A DNA stretch of 64,000 nucleotides from Climacium dendroides. Its lineage: Eukaryota; Streptophyta; Bryopsida; Hypnales; Climaciaceae. Shown one piece after another: positions 23,544 through 35,867 of the stretch. Location of the stretch: positions 24,308,047 to 24,372,046 of the forward strand of contig OX467087.1 in the NCBI GenBank assembly GCA_950106755.1, written 5' to 3'. The translations under genes were made by a program, and so were the position numbers. Numbering within the stretch: position 1 is the stretch's first letter; every line of letters begins with the position of its first letter. Below the pieces are notes generated by a model, which made no database searches, was not told the DNA's origin, and was given only the letters and a program-made list of their open reading frames with translations.

Positions 23544-26500
23544 GATACTAGCGGTTGGCGCTTGCTATGCTACGCATTCACCATTAGAATTTCATTAAAA
23601 ATTTTATGTATTAGATAGAATGCAGAGCAAGAATTTCAATAAATCTTAAGATAAGAATTACTAAAAATTTCATATAATTTTTTTTTATAAATAAGCATAT
23701 ACTGAAATAAACAATAGAAATTTAATGAATGATGAATGATATACGGTAAAAGATACACATACATTAGAATGCATTGGAAATTTGACTCAATTGTTACAAA
23801 CAATGCCAACCCAAATAGAAGAATTTAAAGAAGAAACTTGTAAATCTCAAAAGCTTCATGAACAATTTAATTGTTGTGAAATCCAAAATCGGTTCAATCT
23901 AATAAATTCCTCAAATCATTTAGTAGTAGCAATAGAAAATTGAAATCAGAAGCTCAAAGCTCACAAAAACACAAAATCATAGAAATGCAAAAGAAGTACA
24001 AAGCCAAGAAAAGCAATAGAATTGCTACCTTTATAATATCATCCTATGGATCCTCTTTAATATCACCTCAATTGCAACGACTATATTATTTCTATAATAT
24101 CACCTTTTGTAAAAAGTGATATTATAGAGGTGATTGTGAACTACTACTCTATTTCAGTAATATCACATTGTGTGAATACGATTTCTATATATGCATGATT
24201 GGAAATATTTTTATAAGATAATTAAAATAATTATTTTAAAGACTTATCAAAATCATTATCATGCATTCTATTCAAATATATCAAATTTTTACTAATATGT
24301 GATACAATGAATGCGTAGCATAGTAAGCACGAGCCCCTAGTATTAATGGTAGCATTTGTGATATTACAAAGGGACTTATGATTTTAATAGTATGATAGAA
24401 GGATTTTCTATCATCCATTGGACATTTTTAGTACACCATGAAACAAGATTAAGTGTGACTATTGGCTACAATTGTTCTTGGTTTACATTGATGTTTTCAT
24501 TTCACCATTACATTTAATATTTTTCTAAAATCAATAAATATACTAAAATCCAAATTGCCATTTCCATATAAGGTATGCGATCTTGTAAACCTTATTTCAA
24601 TGCAACAAGTTTAGTTGGAATTTGGACTTGAAATAATGTGTCTTTTTACCAATTAGATTAGAAGAGAAGGCAACATAGTACATGAAAGTAGATAACTTTC
24701 ATTGGTTCAAAACGGAGAATAATCATTATTCATAAGTTTAAAAAAATGATTTCATAAACTTTTAAAACTATACAAGATGGCAAGATTAGTAGAGAAAGAA
24801 GAATTATTTCAAGTCCACATTGATAATTAGCTTCAAGAGTTGTGAAAATTTCATGATGAAAGGATCAAAAACTGTAAAGTGAAAATGTGCAATTAGAGGA
24901 GATCCTCATATTAACCAAGAGCTTTGAAAATTACATAATGAAAAGAATTGACAAGTGAGAATATGCTCCCAAGGGCTAGTCTCATATGAATTGTATCCTC
25001 ACAATTATATTATAATTTCACTTGATGGCTTTTTCAGTACATGTATAGGAAAAATTGGGTGTATTATTGCTATGTACGTACTCACCTATCTATAAATATA
25101 AATTTCCTTAAGATCTTTCAAATCCATGAACTTTACAATGAAGAGTTAAAAGTACAAAGGACAAGAATTTGAAAATCTTTAAATATTTTGATGGAAAATC
25201 TATTCACCACTTTTTTTAGAGCTTTTTTTTTTTTTGAACCTCCTAGCAATGATGAAGGCAAAAGAGTGACATCTACATTTAATAAATTACTTAAACCTTT
25301 TCATGTTTGGAGGGAACAACCAAAAGTGGTTAATTCCATAAGATCCTTTAATCATTTGAGGCCCCTTAATGCCTAAATCTATAATTGTGTGGTCAAACAT
25401 CCAAAAGTCTACTACCTCGACTACACCTTGGAAGCTTCATTTTTCCATTGAAAAATAAATGGAATTATTATATTCAATTTTCTAAAAATAAAGTTACATG
25501 TCTTCAATAAGGCTTAAAAATTCCAAATGTTTTTTGTGAAAGTTTGGAATTATTATAAATTTTTGAATAATAAGTGAAAAAAATCATATCAAATACAATA
25601 TTAATAGGCTTAAAAAATTTGAAAATTTCTTTGTAGGAGAATATACTAGTTTAAAACATCATTATGCAAAAAATTTATTGTAGTCATTCTAAAATTAGAA
25701 AGCTAGCACTCCATGGTCATAACCTAAAGTTCAAATTCCAATAAAACATTGAATATCAAGATTTTTCAAAGTTTCATACTGGAATAGAAATGAGACTTGA
25801 TTGGCTTCATTTCAATAGTTCCTCTCATATTCGAAAAGGTCATATGCATGGCTTAAATTTAGATTAAGAGAAAAAAACACAAATTGCCATGTTTTGGGAA
25901 TCAATCATACTACTAAAATCATAAGTCCCTTTATAATATCACAAATGCTACCATTAATACTAGGGGCTCGTGCTTACTATGCTACGCATTCATTGTATCA
26001 CATATTAGTAAAAATTTGATATATTTGAATAGAATGCATGATAATGATTTCAATAAGTCTTTAAAATAATAATAATTATTATTTTATAAAAATATTTTTA
26101 ATCATGCATACATAGAAATCATATTTTTACACAATGTGATATTACAGAAATAGAGTAGCAGTTTGTAATCACTTTTGTAATATCACTTTTTACAAAGGGT
26201 GATATTACAAAAATAATATAGTTGTTGCAATTAAGGTGATATTAAAGAGGATCCATAGAATGATATTATAAAGGTAGTAAATCCATTTCTTCTCTTCGCT
26301 TTACACTTCTTTGCACTTCTATGATTTTGTGCTTTTATGAGCTTTGAGCTTTCATGATTTCAATTTTCTATTGCTACTACCAAATGATTTTGAGAAATTT
26401 ATTCAATTGAAGCAATTTCGGATTCCACAACAATTAAGTTATTCACAAAGTTTTTGAGATTTACAAGTTTTTCTTTTCAATTTTGGGTTGCCATTTTTTG

Positions 26501-26768
26501 TAACAATGGAGTCATATTTCTAATGCATTCTAATGTATGTGTATCTTTTATAGTATTTACCATTTCATATGTTTCATTCATCATTCAATAAATTTGTATT
26601 AAACATTTCAATATATGCTTATTTATAAAAAAAATTATACAAAAATTTTAGTCATTTTTATTTGAAGATTTATTGAAATTTTTATTCTGCATTCAATCTA
26701 ATACATAAAAATTCTTATAAAACTCTAATGATGAATGCGTAGCATAGCAAGCGCCAACCGCTAGTATC
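23544..26768. mobile_element. 3.2-kb foldback element with ~850-bp inverted arms
   Basis: The left arm (23,544-24,395) and right arm (25,905-26,768) are inverted copies with moderate divergence around a spacer of about 1.5 kb. The outer ends read GATACTAGCGGTTGGCGC and its complement. Each arm contains an inner unit of about 800 bp (23,548-24,340 and 25,960-26,764) bounded by TGCTATGCTACGCATTCA-type ends. The arms continue about 55 bp inward past this unit, so the whole was inverted as one piece. The spacer has no recognised gene. Non-autonomous DNA transposon; the superfamily is open. Confidence 0.85.
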
Positions 26769-26796
26769 TCTCTAAAATATTGCTAACATCATTCAC

Positions 26797-27184
26797 TAGG
26801 GGTAGTCACACCTTCTTCACTGCAAGCCCATTCTTTGAAAAATGGGGACATCACAACTTCCATTTGACTTTCTATTGGTAAAACATACTTCTATTGCAAA
26901 ATCTTCTTGATGTTGATTATTCACCTCTAAAACAAAAGAATGGGCGCGCATAAGACTTTGCAAGCTAAGTATATTCTCTTGCATTATGTTGATCACCCCT
27001 CTGCTGCTAATTTCATTGTTGCTACTATTGTTATCTATTGATCACTATTTCCACTGTCAACGTATGAAACAAGGGTGCCACACCTTCTTCATCTAGAATT
27101 GCTCCCCATTGGCTCGTCTTTTTGTTCACTAACTTCTCATTTTGCTCCAAAGTTTGTTTGATGAAGAAGGTGTGACTACCCCTA
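26797..27184. mobile_element. Small inverted-repeat element, ~23-bp TIRs
   Basis: TAGGGGTAGTCACACCTTCT at 26,797 is the start of a terminal repeat whose complement ends at 27,184. A third partial copy of the CACACCTTCTTCAT block is at 27,080. There is no target duplication or coding capacity. Confidence 0.65.
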
Positions 27185-27507
27185 ATGAGTTCTGGGTGCC
27201 CACACCTGCATGTGACCACCCAATGAATCCAAAAAAAAATTGGATGAAAAAACAGATTTCAGGTGACATGCTCTCACAGGGTGTGCAATTAGGGAGGGAG
27301 GCGGATCCGAACCTCTACGGAAGACACTAGCCCAGCCTTGGAAGATGCTCCCCCTACCTTTTCAAAAGTCACCTCAAGTTTCCTTCAACCCGACCCTTAA
27401 ACCCTAAAACTTCCTGTGATGCACCCTCATGTCTTTCCCTGAGGTTGCCTCGTTACCGTTGGATGCTCCTTGAATGCGTTGGTTTGAACCTCACAACACT
27501 GTCATTG

Positions 27508-27998
27508 TTCTCAATTTTAGGGTGGGGGACGATTGTGGTGTTTCGGTGACTTTTTTCCCGTGCGAAGATGAGTTGCTTTTAAGCAGAGTTTAGGGTTTCC
27601 AGAGACTTGTCGAAGAAAATTGGGACGATTTGGGAGGAATTTGGAGGGTTCTGGGACTGTGTTCCTCAAGTTTAGGGTATGAGACTTGGTGCGCGGTTTT
27701 TCGGTGTGATTTCCCGGCCGCGGAGATGAGTTGTACCGAGAGCAAAAATTAGGATTTCGATGATTTGAGTCTCGTTGAAGAATTCGGAACGGTTTCGGAG
27801 TGATTTTGAGGAAGTTGGAGGGGTCTGGCACTGTGATCCTCAATTTCAGGGTGGGAGACGTGTTGCGTGTGTTTCGGTTTGTTTTCCCAGCCGTAGAGAT
27901 GAGTTGTTCCTAATAGAAAACTAGGGCTTAGAGAATTGGTGGTCCCTTTGGAGAATTCGGTGCGGTTTGGGAGTGATTTGGAGGTATTTCGAGGGGTC
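27508..27998 (+). repeat. Three diverged ~165-bp tandem repeats before PRMT5
   Basis: Three units start near 27,508, 27,662 and 27,837. Each contains a TCAATTTTAGGGTGGG-like start, a GATGAGTTG block and a GAATTCGG/TTTGGGAGTGATTTG-like end. The last unit runs to within about a dozen bases of the PRMT5 start codon, so the array likely forms the promoter and 5' leader. A minus-strand frame across it is proline-rich and looks like a shadow of the repeat. Confidence 0.75.
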
Positions 27999-28009
27999 TG
28001 GTTGTGGAG

Positions 28010-29980
28010 ATGCCGCTGGCGCAGAGGCCCGGCGATAGCAGCGAGGCGCGTTACTGCGGGGTCGAAATTGGGTTTAACGATGACATTCAGAACGCGCTGG
28101 CGTTCGCCTTAGGCGGGCAATTCGATTTCATCGTGGCGCCTCTTACGGATCCTGAGTACCGTCCCAGCAAATTGAAGCACGGCTTGCCTCCACCTTTCGC
28201 CGGATCTGATTTGGTGCTCAGCCCTTCGCAATGGAGCTCCCACGTCGTGGGCAAGCTGAGCGCCTGGATTGATCTGGACTCCCCGGACTCTTCATCTCGT
28301 CACGACGCCGAGCTCACTTTGAAGCAAGAGCTCAGCTGGGCGACGCACCTCTCTTTACAAGCGTGCTTGCTGCCCACGCCGCGTCCCCTCGAGTGCGCCA
28401 ATTACGCCAGAACCCTAAACCAAGTGCTGCAGGGACTCAGCAACTTGCAGCTATGGTTGCGTATCCCGCTCATGTCTCCCCATCTTCAATCCGTCGAGGG
28501 CACCCCTGAAGAAGACGCTGCGTTTCTCAAGCGCGACTCAATCTCGGGGAAGCCGCTCAACGATTCCTGGGAATGGTGGAACATGTTCCGCTCTTTGTGT
28601 GAGCACCATAGCCAGCTCTCCGTCGCTTTGGACATCACGGAGTCTTTACCTTCTCCCTCGTCCTTAAAGCGATGGACAGGGGAGCCTCTGCGAGCGGCCA
28701 TTCTCCATACAAGCGCGTTTTTAACCAACAAACGAGGCTACCCTTGTCTCTCCAAGAGGCACCAGAACTTCATCACCAGTCTCTTTAGCCATAACGTTCA
28801 AATCATCGTCTCGGGGGAGTCTCTGCACTATGTGGAGGGTGTAGACCCGTCAACAACAAGCGATAGCAGTGCCAATGGCTCCGAGGATTGTAGCTTTCCG
28901 AAGCATCCGTTGAGACCTTATTTAGAGTATGTTGGTTACTTGTATCGGCGTATGGATCCCCCTACCGAGCAAGAACGGTTTGAAATAGGGTACAGGGATT
29001 TTTTGCAAGCGCCTTTGCAACCTCTCATGGATAATCTGGAGGCGCAAACCTACGAGACTTTTGAGAAGGACTCGACTAAGTACAGTCAATATCAGAAGGC
29101 AGTTTATGCTGCACTCATGGACCGTGTCCCTGATGAGGTGGTGGTGCTCATGGTTGTAGGCGCTGGACGAGGTCCATTGGTGAGAGCCTCCTTGCAAGCT
29201 GCTGAGCAAGCTGAACGGAGACTGCGCGTGTACGCAGTGGAGAAGAATCCCAATGCAGTTGTGACTCTGCATAGCCTGATCAAACTGGAGGGTTGGGAAG
29301 ATTTAGTGACAGTGGTGTCGTGTGATATGCGGGAATGGAATGCTCCGGAGCTCGCTGACATCCTTGTGAGTGAGCTTTTAGGCTCCTTTGGAGACAATGA
29401 GCTTTCTCCGGAATGTCTGGATGGGGCTCAACGGTTTCTCAAACCAGACGGTGTTTCTATTCCATCGTCTTACACTAGCTACATCGGTCCCATCACTGCT
29501 TCGAAACTATACAACGATGTGAAATCATACAACGATTTGGCTCACTTCGAGACGGCGTATGTGGTGAAGCTGCACAGTGTGTCGAGGTTGGCACCGCCGC
29601 AAGAGGTGTTCACGTTTGAGCATCCCAAGTTTACTGGAGGGAAAGTGGATAACCGGCGGTATAAGAAGCTGTTGTTTGAGCTTCCTGAAGATACGGGGAG
29701 TGCTTTGGTGCATGGATTTGGGGGCTACTTTGACGCTGTTTTGTATAAAGATGTGCATCTTGGGATTGAGCCGTCCACCGCGACTCCCAACATGTTTAGC
29801 TGGTTTGCCATTTTTTTCCCACTTCGGAGACCTGTTTACGTTCCAGCAGGGTCCGCTTTAGAACTTCATTTTTGGCGTTGTGTAGGTCCCAGCAAAGTCT
29901 GGTATGAATGGGCAGTCACTTCTCCAGATACTTCTCCTGTGCACAACGCTAATGGCCGCTCATATTGGGTGGGCTTGTAA
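28010..29980 (+). CDS. PRMT5: Protein arginine N-methyltransferase 5, intronless, 656 aa
   Basis: Type II enzyme that makes symmetric dimethylarginine on histones (H4R3) and Sm spliceosomal proteins; in plants it affects splicing, flowering and the clock. The first ATG of the frame, at 28,010, begins MPLAQRPG, as plant PRMT5 does. The order is an N-terminal TIM-barrel region, the Rossmann methyltransferase core and a C-terminal beta-barrel. The SAM-binding motif [10 protein letters not shown] starts at 382. The PRMT5-specific Phe351 lies in TFEKDS, and the catalytic double-E loop [11 protein letters not shown] has Glu455 and Glu464. The C terminus ends NGRSYWVGL, as in Arabidopsis. The gene is one uninterrupted frame, whereas Arabidopsis PRMT5 has many introns. 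About seven residues are missing just before the SAM motif (after DRVPDE) relative to Arabidopsis and human. The frame and motifs are intact, so it is probably functional. Confidence 0.98.
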   Translation: MPLAQRPGDSSEARYCGVEIGFNDDIQNALAFALGGQFDFIVAPLTDPEYRPSKLKHGLPPPFAGSDLVLSPSQWSSHVVGKLSAWIDLDSPDSSSRHDAELTLKQELSWATHLSLQACLLPTPRPLECANYARTLNQVLQGLSNLQLWLRIPLMSPHLQSVEGTPEEDAAFLKRDSISGKPLNDSWEWWNMFRSLCEHHSQLSVALDITESLPSPSSLKRWTGEPLRAAILHTSAFLTNKRGYPCLSKRHQNFITSLFSHNVQIIVSGESLHYVEGVDPSTTSDSSANGSEDCSFPKHPLRPYLEYVGYLYRRMDPPTEQERFEIGYRDFLQAPLQPLMDNLEAQTYETFEKDSTKYSQYQKAVYAALMDRVPDEVVVLMVVGAGRGPLVRASLQAAEQAERRLRVYAVEKNPNAVVTLHSLIKLEGWEDLVTVVSCDMREWNAPELADILVSELLGSFGDNELSPECLDGAQRFLKPDGVSIPSSYTSYIGPITASKLYNDVKSYNDLAHFETAYVVKLHSVSRLAPPQEVFTFEHPKFTGGKVDNRRYKKLLFELPEDTGSALVHGFGGYFDAVLYKDVHLGIEPSTATPNMFSWFAIFFPLRRPVYVPAGSALELHFWRCVGPSKVWYEWAVTSPDTSPVHNANGRSYWVGL

Positions 29981-30720
29981 GAAAATAGTAGCTCGACATT
30001 TCTTCGGTGTTTCTTATCAAGGTCTCTAGTTTTTATTTTATTTTTTCAGACACCGTGTTCAGAGTAAAGATTAGGTTTCAGGTAATTGGAGAACTTCACC
30101 CTTGATGCTCCTTCATTGGACAGTGAATTGTCAGAGGTTTTAGTGGTTCTGCTGAATGTGTTTATGTTTAGGATTCGTTCAATTTAATGCCAGAGGTGTT
30201 TGGGTTTAGCATATAGATCTACTCGACTTCACTCTCGTGTTTGTGAGATGAAGTTCGCCCTGGGAGGCTCGTGGATATGAACCGCTGCAGACTTAGCAGA
30301 GAAGGTTGTACCCGGAACAATTTTATCAATCTTTCTTCAATTTGTGGTCTTAGATTTCTGTTGTCAAATGGCTTGTCAACAGCATCGTATGCCGAGAATT
30401 TCAACTCTTTGTAATCAAGAGCTGAATCCACCGCACATGTTTGTGGGGGCAAAGTTACTTAAATGACTTATAATTTTGTAAGGGTTGCTGAACTCTTTAG
30501 GCAAGACTGACTTTGGAACAGGATGGGTGAGTGCCCTATTCCTCGTGCTTCCAACGCAGCATTATATACAGGTAAGTGTATGATGTTTCAGTAATGTATG
30601 CACAGAATGTTCAGTTTGCCAAGCAAGTTGGAAAACCTCTAGTGTGCCGTTGCCACAATCAAAATATAAAAGTAAATGTAATCTTCTATTTTTTTAACTC
30701 TTAAAAACTTCCGAATTCCC
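29981..30720 (+). other. PRMT5 3' region, no further coding sequence
   Basis: Moderately AT-rich sequence that probably contains the 3' untranslated region. A T-rich stretch follows the stop within 80 bases. No plant poly(A) signal can be singled out with confidence. Confidence 0.4.
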
Positions 30721-30731
30721 ATGAGTCAAAA

Positions 30732-31085
30732 CACCATAAAACAAAGTCTGTACACCCTTCCTCATTGAGGGCTTTTCAATTGTACCAAGAATGTTAACAT
30801 GGGATGCATGTTTCAAGAGATCTCACCATAACAAACAAAACAACCTAACTTTAAGGTATGCATGTTTTAAATGCAAACTAATTGGAATTACTTGGGAAGT
30901 TTAGTTATCACCATAAAACAAAGTCTGTACACCCTTCCTCATTGAGGGCTTTTCAATTGTACCAAGAATGTTAATATGGGATGCATGTTTCAAGAAATCT
31001 CACCATAACAAACAAAACAACCTAACTTTAAGGTATGCATGTTTTAAATGCAAACTAATTGGAATTACTTGGGAAGTTTAGTTAT
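30732..31085. repeat. Tandem duplication, 177-bp unit
   Basis: Two nearly identical copies start at 30,732 and 30,909 with CACCATAAAACAAAGTCTG and end in GGGAAGTTTAGTTATC. Each unit is a member of the dispersed family also seen near 4,330-5,450 and 46,040-46,440. Confidence 0.92.
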
Positions 31086-31514
31086 CATGGATCCAATTCC
31101 ACACCGAAATAAAATAGGAAGTGAGGTTTTCTTCAATGAAATCAAGAAGTTGTCAACAAATTGGAGCATCTTGAATATTCTAATTATTCCTTAGTTTAAT
31201 TAGCAATTGGGCCTAATTGAAGGGATTGTAGCTCCTTTCAAGAATTTTGTGATACTGAAGTGTTGATGTTTTGACATATAATAATTATGTTTTTCTTTTT
31301 TCAATTTTGTTCAAAATTCAAAAAATAATTGTGTGCTTCTTTGAAAATTCTAAAAATCATCAAATTGACAGTTCTAAAATAGACTATCTAATGTGAAGAT
31401 GCAAAACATAGCCCTATCCCTCTCTCACTTTTGATTTTCAAAAATTTTGGATTGTAAATCTACTCACAGAAAAAAAAAAAAAAACTAAAACCAATCTTTA
31501 AGCCATTGATTTGA

Positions 31515-31795
31515 AATGTGAATACGAATACGAATACATATATGGATATGGATACAAAAGATGGGTATGGATATGGATAAGAGTAAGAATACAAGTATGG
31601 CTACAAAAATTGTATACAAATACATACTACAAATATAGACAATAGGTATAAAATCTCATATCAATTATAAAATCCCATGTCAATCTAAAATTATAAATTG
31701 GGAGTAGAATTAGGGGTTGGGTTAGGATTGAGTTTGGGTTAGATTTGGGTTTGGGATGGGCATTGGGTTGGGTTGGTGGTTGGGAATTTAAAAAT
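31515..31795. repeat. Low-complexity ATACGA/GGATAT and GGTT-rich tracts
   Basis: Degenerate hexamer-like runs (GAATAC, GGATAT) from about 31,515 are followed by a G/T-rich tract of GGGTT and TTGGGT from about 31,700. These are simple-sequence expansions. Confidence 0.7.
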
Positions 31796-33830
31796 AAAGT
31801 AAAATAAATTAGACGCTCACATGTAACCTATCTTTACTATCCACTATTAGCACTTTACAAACCTCATCCTAGTTTTTAGAGATTCAAAGTCACAATTTTT
31901 GCACTTGAAACAATATGTCATTTTAACCTCCTAAATAGTTGAGCACTTGCATTTTGTTCACTTGGCATCTAACTAGTGGATGATGAACATTTTTTAGGGC
32001 TTACAAAGGAAGTTATATAAAATGGATGAAGAACGTCCAATACCTTAAAAATGTGAATTTACAATATTCCATTAGTTTGTACAAAAGTTTGAATTAGCTC
32101 ATATTATGATGGGGGAAAAAATGAAAAACAATTTTTTTTGTAATAGTGAAAATTATGAATGATTTCCTATCAAGCTAAATTAATGCTATCCCTTTCCATA
32201 CTAAAACCCTAAAAGGACTAAAGAGCTCATTTTAGGATCTTTGAGAACTTAGGCAATAATGGCATTCTATTGACTTCATAATTTGGAATTTCTCCATGAA
32301 ATCTTTAGAATGGATGCTAAATGTCCTAATTTACATGTGAAGCTTTGTTTCATGTATCCTATTTTGCAACATATTGACTAAAACGCTGAATTTATGAGAC
32401 TATAGTATATCCTTTCAATATGTTTACTCTTTTGAGTGAGTAGTGAAGGATCATGTTCTAATTTGTTTGTTTGTTTAGTGGGGAGAGTAATAATTGAAAT
32501 GGATTATTGTAATAGTGATAGTAATTTTATATTCAAAATTTTGTTTTGAACTTGAGACTCTTATATTTTTTGATGTCATAAAGTTGTCAAGAAAACATAG
32601 AATTTACATGCATCTATTCTATATATGTATTCAATATTTGTATTCATATTCATACTTGTCCTCATTTTTTAATATGTGGGTAGTTGGACATATGTGGTTT
32701 TTTTTAAAGTGTTGAAAGTCAAAACTTCACCTTTGAGAAGGGCTAAAAAAATCTATTTTTTGAAAATTAGGCATGTTGAATTTGCAATGGTTGGGAATTT
32801 TAACTTAAAATTTTGAAAGGATGTACTTGAATGAGTTAACTAAATAATTCTATAGTTAAATTTGTTAAAAAATAGATATTGATGAAGATTTTAGCCTAGC
32901 TTTTCGTTCAAGTATTTTGAAGTAGTTTTGTGTTTTCATACACCTCTCTCTTTTAGGGGCTAACAATAGGCATAAACAAGCAACTAGATCCAATTTCTTA
33001 AATTCCAATTAGTTTCAAGGGCTACTATTTTTGGGAAAAAATGGATTCTTACAAAAACCATCTACCATCTATAGCATAGTTGTGGATTTTGGCATACAAT
33101 CATTCTCTCTTTCCCTATCGTCTCCCATTCCGTTGCCTTTTTCTTGTTCAAGTTGATTATAAGTCTTTTGAGGTTTCAAAGCTTTAATTCATGTGAACTG
33201 ACACATGCTAGGACCATAACCACTCCTACATCTAGTCTTGAAGCATGCTAAAGTAGTGCTAGTGTGCTACCTTAAATTGTAAATATAAGCATTTAAAATA
33301 GAGTCTTTCATGTGGAAACAAACCCATGTTCGATTAGGTGATCAAAGTTGTAGTAAAAAATGTTGCAAATAGAATCCAAACTTTCTATTGCTCAGAGAAT
33401 ATATTATACATATTCAAAAGCAACGAGTTGTAAGCTCTTTCAATTGGTCACAGACTTTGTAGGAAACAACACATTTTTGAGTTAAAAGGCTATCATGGAA
33501 CACCAAGCTACAGTGTAAGTGCTTGATACTCCAAAGCCACATGAGAACCAACTTGGTGCACATTTCATCTTGGAGCACCAACCTCTTAACACTACTAACA
33601 GCTTAGTGCCCGAGGACACCCTTTTTATACAAGTGATTTGAAACCTCAAAGCAACAAAAACAGATGCTTGAATAGCAACAACCACAAATAGCCACTTTGA
33701 TCACCTACGCAAATTCTAGAAAGTATGAGGCTAGCAATTTCACCTGCCGATTTGGTATTAGGTTAAATATAGGAGTTCATTTTAGATACCTGGCGCTCTA
33801 ATGCGCCACTATGTAAATACATTCAATTCA
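31796..33830. other. AT-rich intergenic stretch, no gene seen
   Basis: Only short unremarkable frames. No RNA gene, transposon end or conserved motif was recognised. Confidence 0.5.
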
Positions 33831-33839
33831 TTTCCTCCA

Positions 33840-34060
33840 AGTTCGTGAATCTCCAGCTTGATTCAATCCCCATGAACTTGTTGACACTCACCGCACTGTT
33901 GACCGACCGGCGTCATCTGAAACGGCACTTGAACAGTTCCAGTGTGCCTGCGGTGTGAAGTTTTCGGTGGTTCAATGCGGAAGCCAGTTGCAGCCACTAA
34001 GTTTCGATTATCTTTTCTTCTCCAAGTGAGGTAAGCTTACTGCTGGTGGGGAAATGATCG
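33840..34060 (+). other. GC-richer island with a good splice donor, possible untranslated exon
   Basis: The base composition rises sharply around 33,890-34,030, and the sequence CCAAGTGAG followed by GTAAGC is a strong donor match. No long frame is present. It may be a non-coding first exon or a captured fragment. Confidence 0.25.
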
Positions 34061-34173
34061 ACTTTCTGGAAGTTATGAAACTATGAGAGCCGCTTGATAA
34101 CCATTCATGACAAGCAAATTAAAACCTGCAAATACATTCTGGGAATCTGGGTAGATCGGCCTCTTAATCTGAT

Positions 34174-34794
34174 TCAAACATGCATCTTTCGGACAAGCTT
34201 GTTGCAACAAGGCAAACTTGAAGACTCCCGTCCACAATCAAAGAGCATCACTCTACAGAACAGTAAGAAGCTTGTGTTTCTTCCAATCATGAAATTTGGT
34301 GTTTGACACAAATCGAGCAAGCTCGAATGTCCTTCGAGTCTCACCTTGTCCTGTGCAACGCTTTGAGAGGGATCATGGTATTTGCGAAAAGCATGTTCAA
34401 GACAAGAATGCTTGATGTATATTCTTTTGGAAATAGCTCGCAGCTGAATCCGCCTCGAGGATTGCGCCAAAAAATTTAGATGCAAAGGGTTCCCATTAAG
34501 AAAATGGACACTAACTCTTGATTCATGCCGAAAATGGACCACCGAGCTAATGTAAGTCGATACTCGGGTTGTGCGTCCGACAGTTTGGGAGCAAATTAAA
34601 GTAAGATTCCGCACCTCTACAGTAGATTTTAGTTCACTCAGTCCTGTAATTGTTGTTTTTGGAAAAGAAAACGGTAGCCTTTCATTGCAGTGCAGAAAGA
34701 GGGAACTAAGGTGGAACTGCCCAATACCACCATCTACCCAATTCTGCCACCTACATGTTCCTCCCATTTCCGTCACTGGCCCATCTATTACCAC
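34174..34794 (-). CDS. Unidentified 206-codon open frame
   Basis: This minus-strand frame is long for such AT-rich DNA, but its translation shows no domain, signal peptide or clear membrane segment that I recognise. Its residue mix (many Ser, Arg, Leu, Cys) is not distinctive, and a plus-strand frame overlaps part of it. It may be chance, or a relic of a mobile element. No function is proposed. Confidence 0.2.
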   Translation of the reverse strand: MVIDGPVTEMGGTCRWQNWVDGGIGQFHLSSLFLHCNERLPFSFPKTTITGLSELKSTVEVRNLTLICSQTVGRTTRVSTYISSVVHFRHESRVSVHFLNGNPLHLNFLAQSSRRIQLRAISKRIYIKHSCLEHAFRKYHDPSQSVAQDKVRLEGHSSLLDLCQTPNFMIGRNTSFLLFCRVMLFDCGRESSSLPCCNKLVRKMHV

Positions 34795-35714
34795 AATCTT
34801 ATTAATCCTTTGTCATGATGGCAATGCACTTGGGGAGTGGACACATCAGCCCACGTTTCAACAATGGTTTGGTCATGCTTCAACAAGAGTCTACTCACAG
34901 TTTTAACATTTCAGCTTTGAAAAATCACAAAAAATTCAATTCTTGTCGGAATGTCTTCATTCATTTTGCAATTGACTTAGTTCTCTCAAACAATTTAGTC
35001 TTTGAAAAATATGAGTGCTGACAAATAGCTTCTCCAAAGTAACCTAGATAGCAAATCTGTGTGGTAATGGGTAGTTCTACCTGAATCTGGGTCCTCCGGG
35101 ATCTGAGGAAGTTTGGAAGAAAGAACTCAAAGAAGAGGGGCCAATTTCCAATGAGGCAAGAACTGAAGTAAAAGCCACCAGTGGAGAAGACATTCTTGAC
35201 ACGCAAAACTAAATAGCTTAAATTCCTCACTTATCTCAGCTTTGCGCTTATCACGAAGATTATCAAAGAATTTTTCTTTGAAAGATCAGATCAGTGGGGG
35301 CTAATTTCCATCTTGGAAGGAAAAAGATTACCCAAACGAAAAACTCATTTTAACACCAACTGAAGTGGGAATGAATTCCAATACCAGAAAGCTCTTCATT
35401 GCATTTGTCTCCACAACACATACAATAATAGGGGAGTCACAAAAATGGTTCCTCCATTCCCCCAACTCATTGAAGAAATGCATTTCGAAGGAGATGAGTG
35501 GATATCCAAGAGTCCTTCATCAAACTCATTGAAAAATCTTTTATCCTCCCAAGGGGAATACTTGCAACCTTGGCTTAGTAGTTTGGGCCTTCAAAGCACA
35601 CCATTGAGGTGGTCATAAATTCAAATCCAGGTGTTGGCGGGGTGTTTATTACCATAGTCCATTCAACTATGGTGGGTGATCAAACGACAGCCTTGTCCTC
35701 CTATGGGGACTTGA

Positions 35715-35867
35715 CACTACAAGAGAACAATGTCAATTCAAACATTTTTCAGTCAATTCCAACATGTCAATCCACACAATTTTCATCAATTTTTTTCTGT
35801 CAATTTGTACATTATTCTATCAATTTAGACACAGTCAGTCCATTTGGACAAAGTTTTCTTGTAGCGT
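35715..35867. mobile_element. 153-bp CACTA-like mini-element
   Basis: The left end is CACTACAAGAGAAC and the right end reads GTTTTCTTGTAGCGTG, the two forms commonly seen at CACTA transposon ends. The interior carries irregular short repeats of the type TGTCAATT, as in CACTA subterminal regions. The 3-bp flanks TGA and AGA do not match, so a target duplication is not proven. Confidence 0.6.

Noticed and set aside
23544..26768. Pair of Helitrons because both outer ends read CTAGT
   Set aside because: Helitrons lack terminal inverted repeats, whereas the two ends here are long inverted copies. Kept only as an alternative.
27517..27843. Minus-strand proline-rich frame of 108 codons
   Set aside because: It lies within the tandem repeats upstream of PRMT5 and reflects their low stop density; no known domain.
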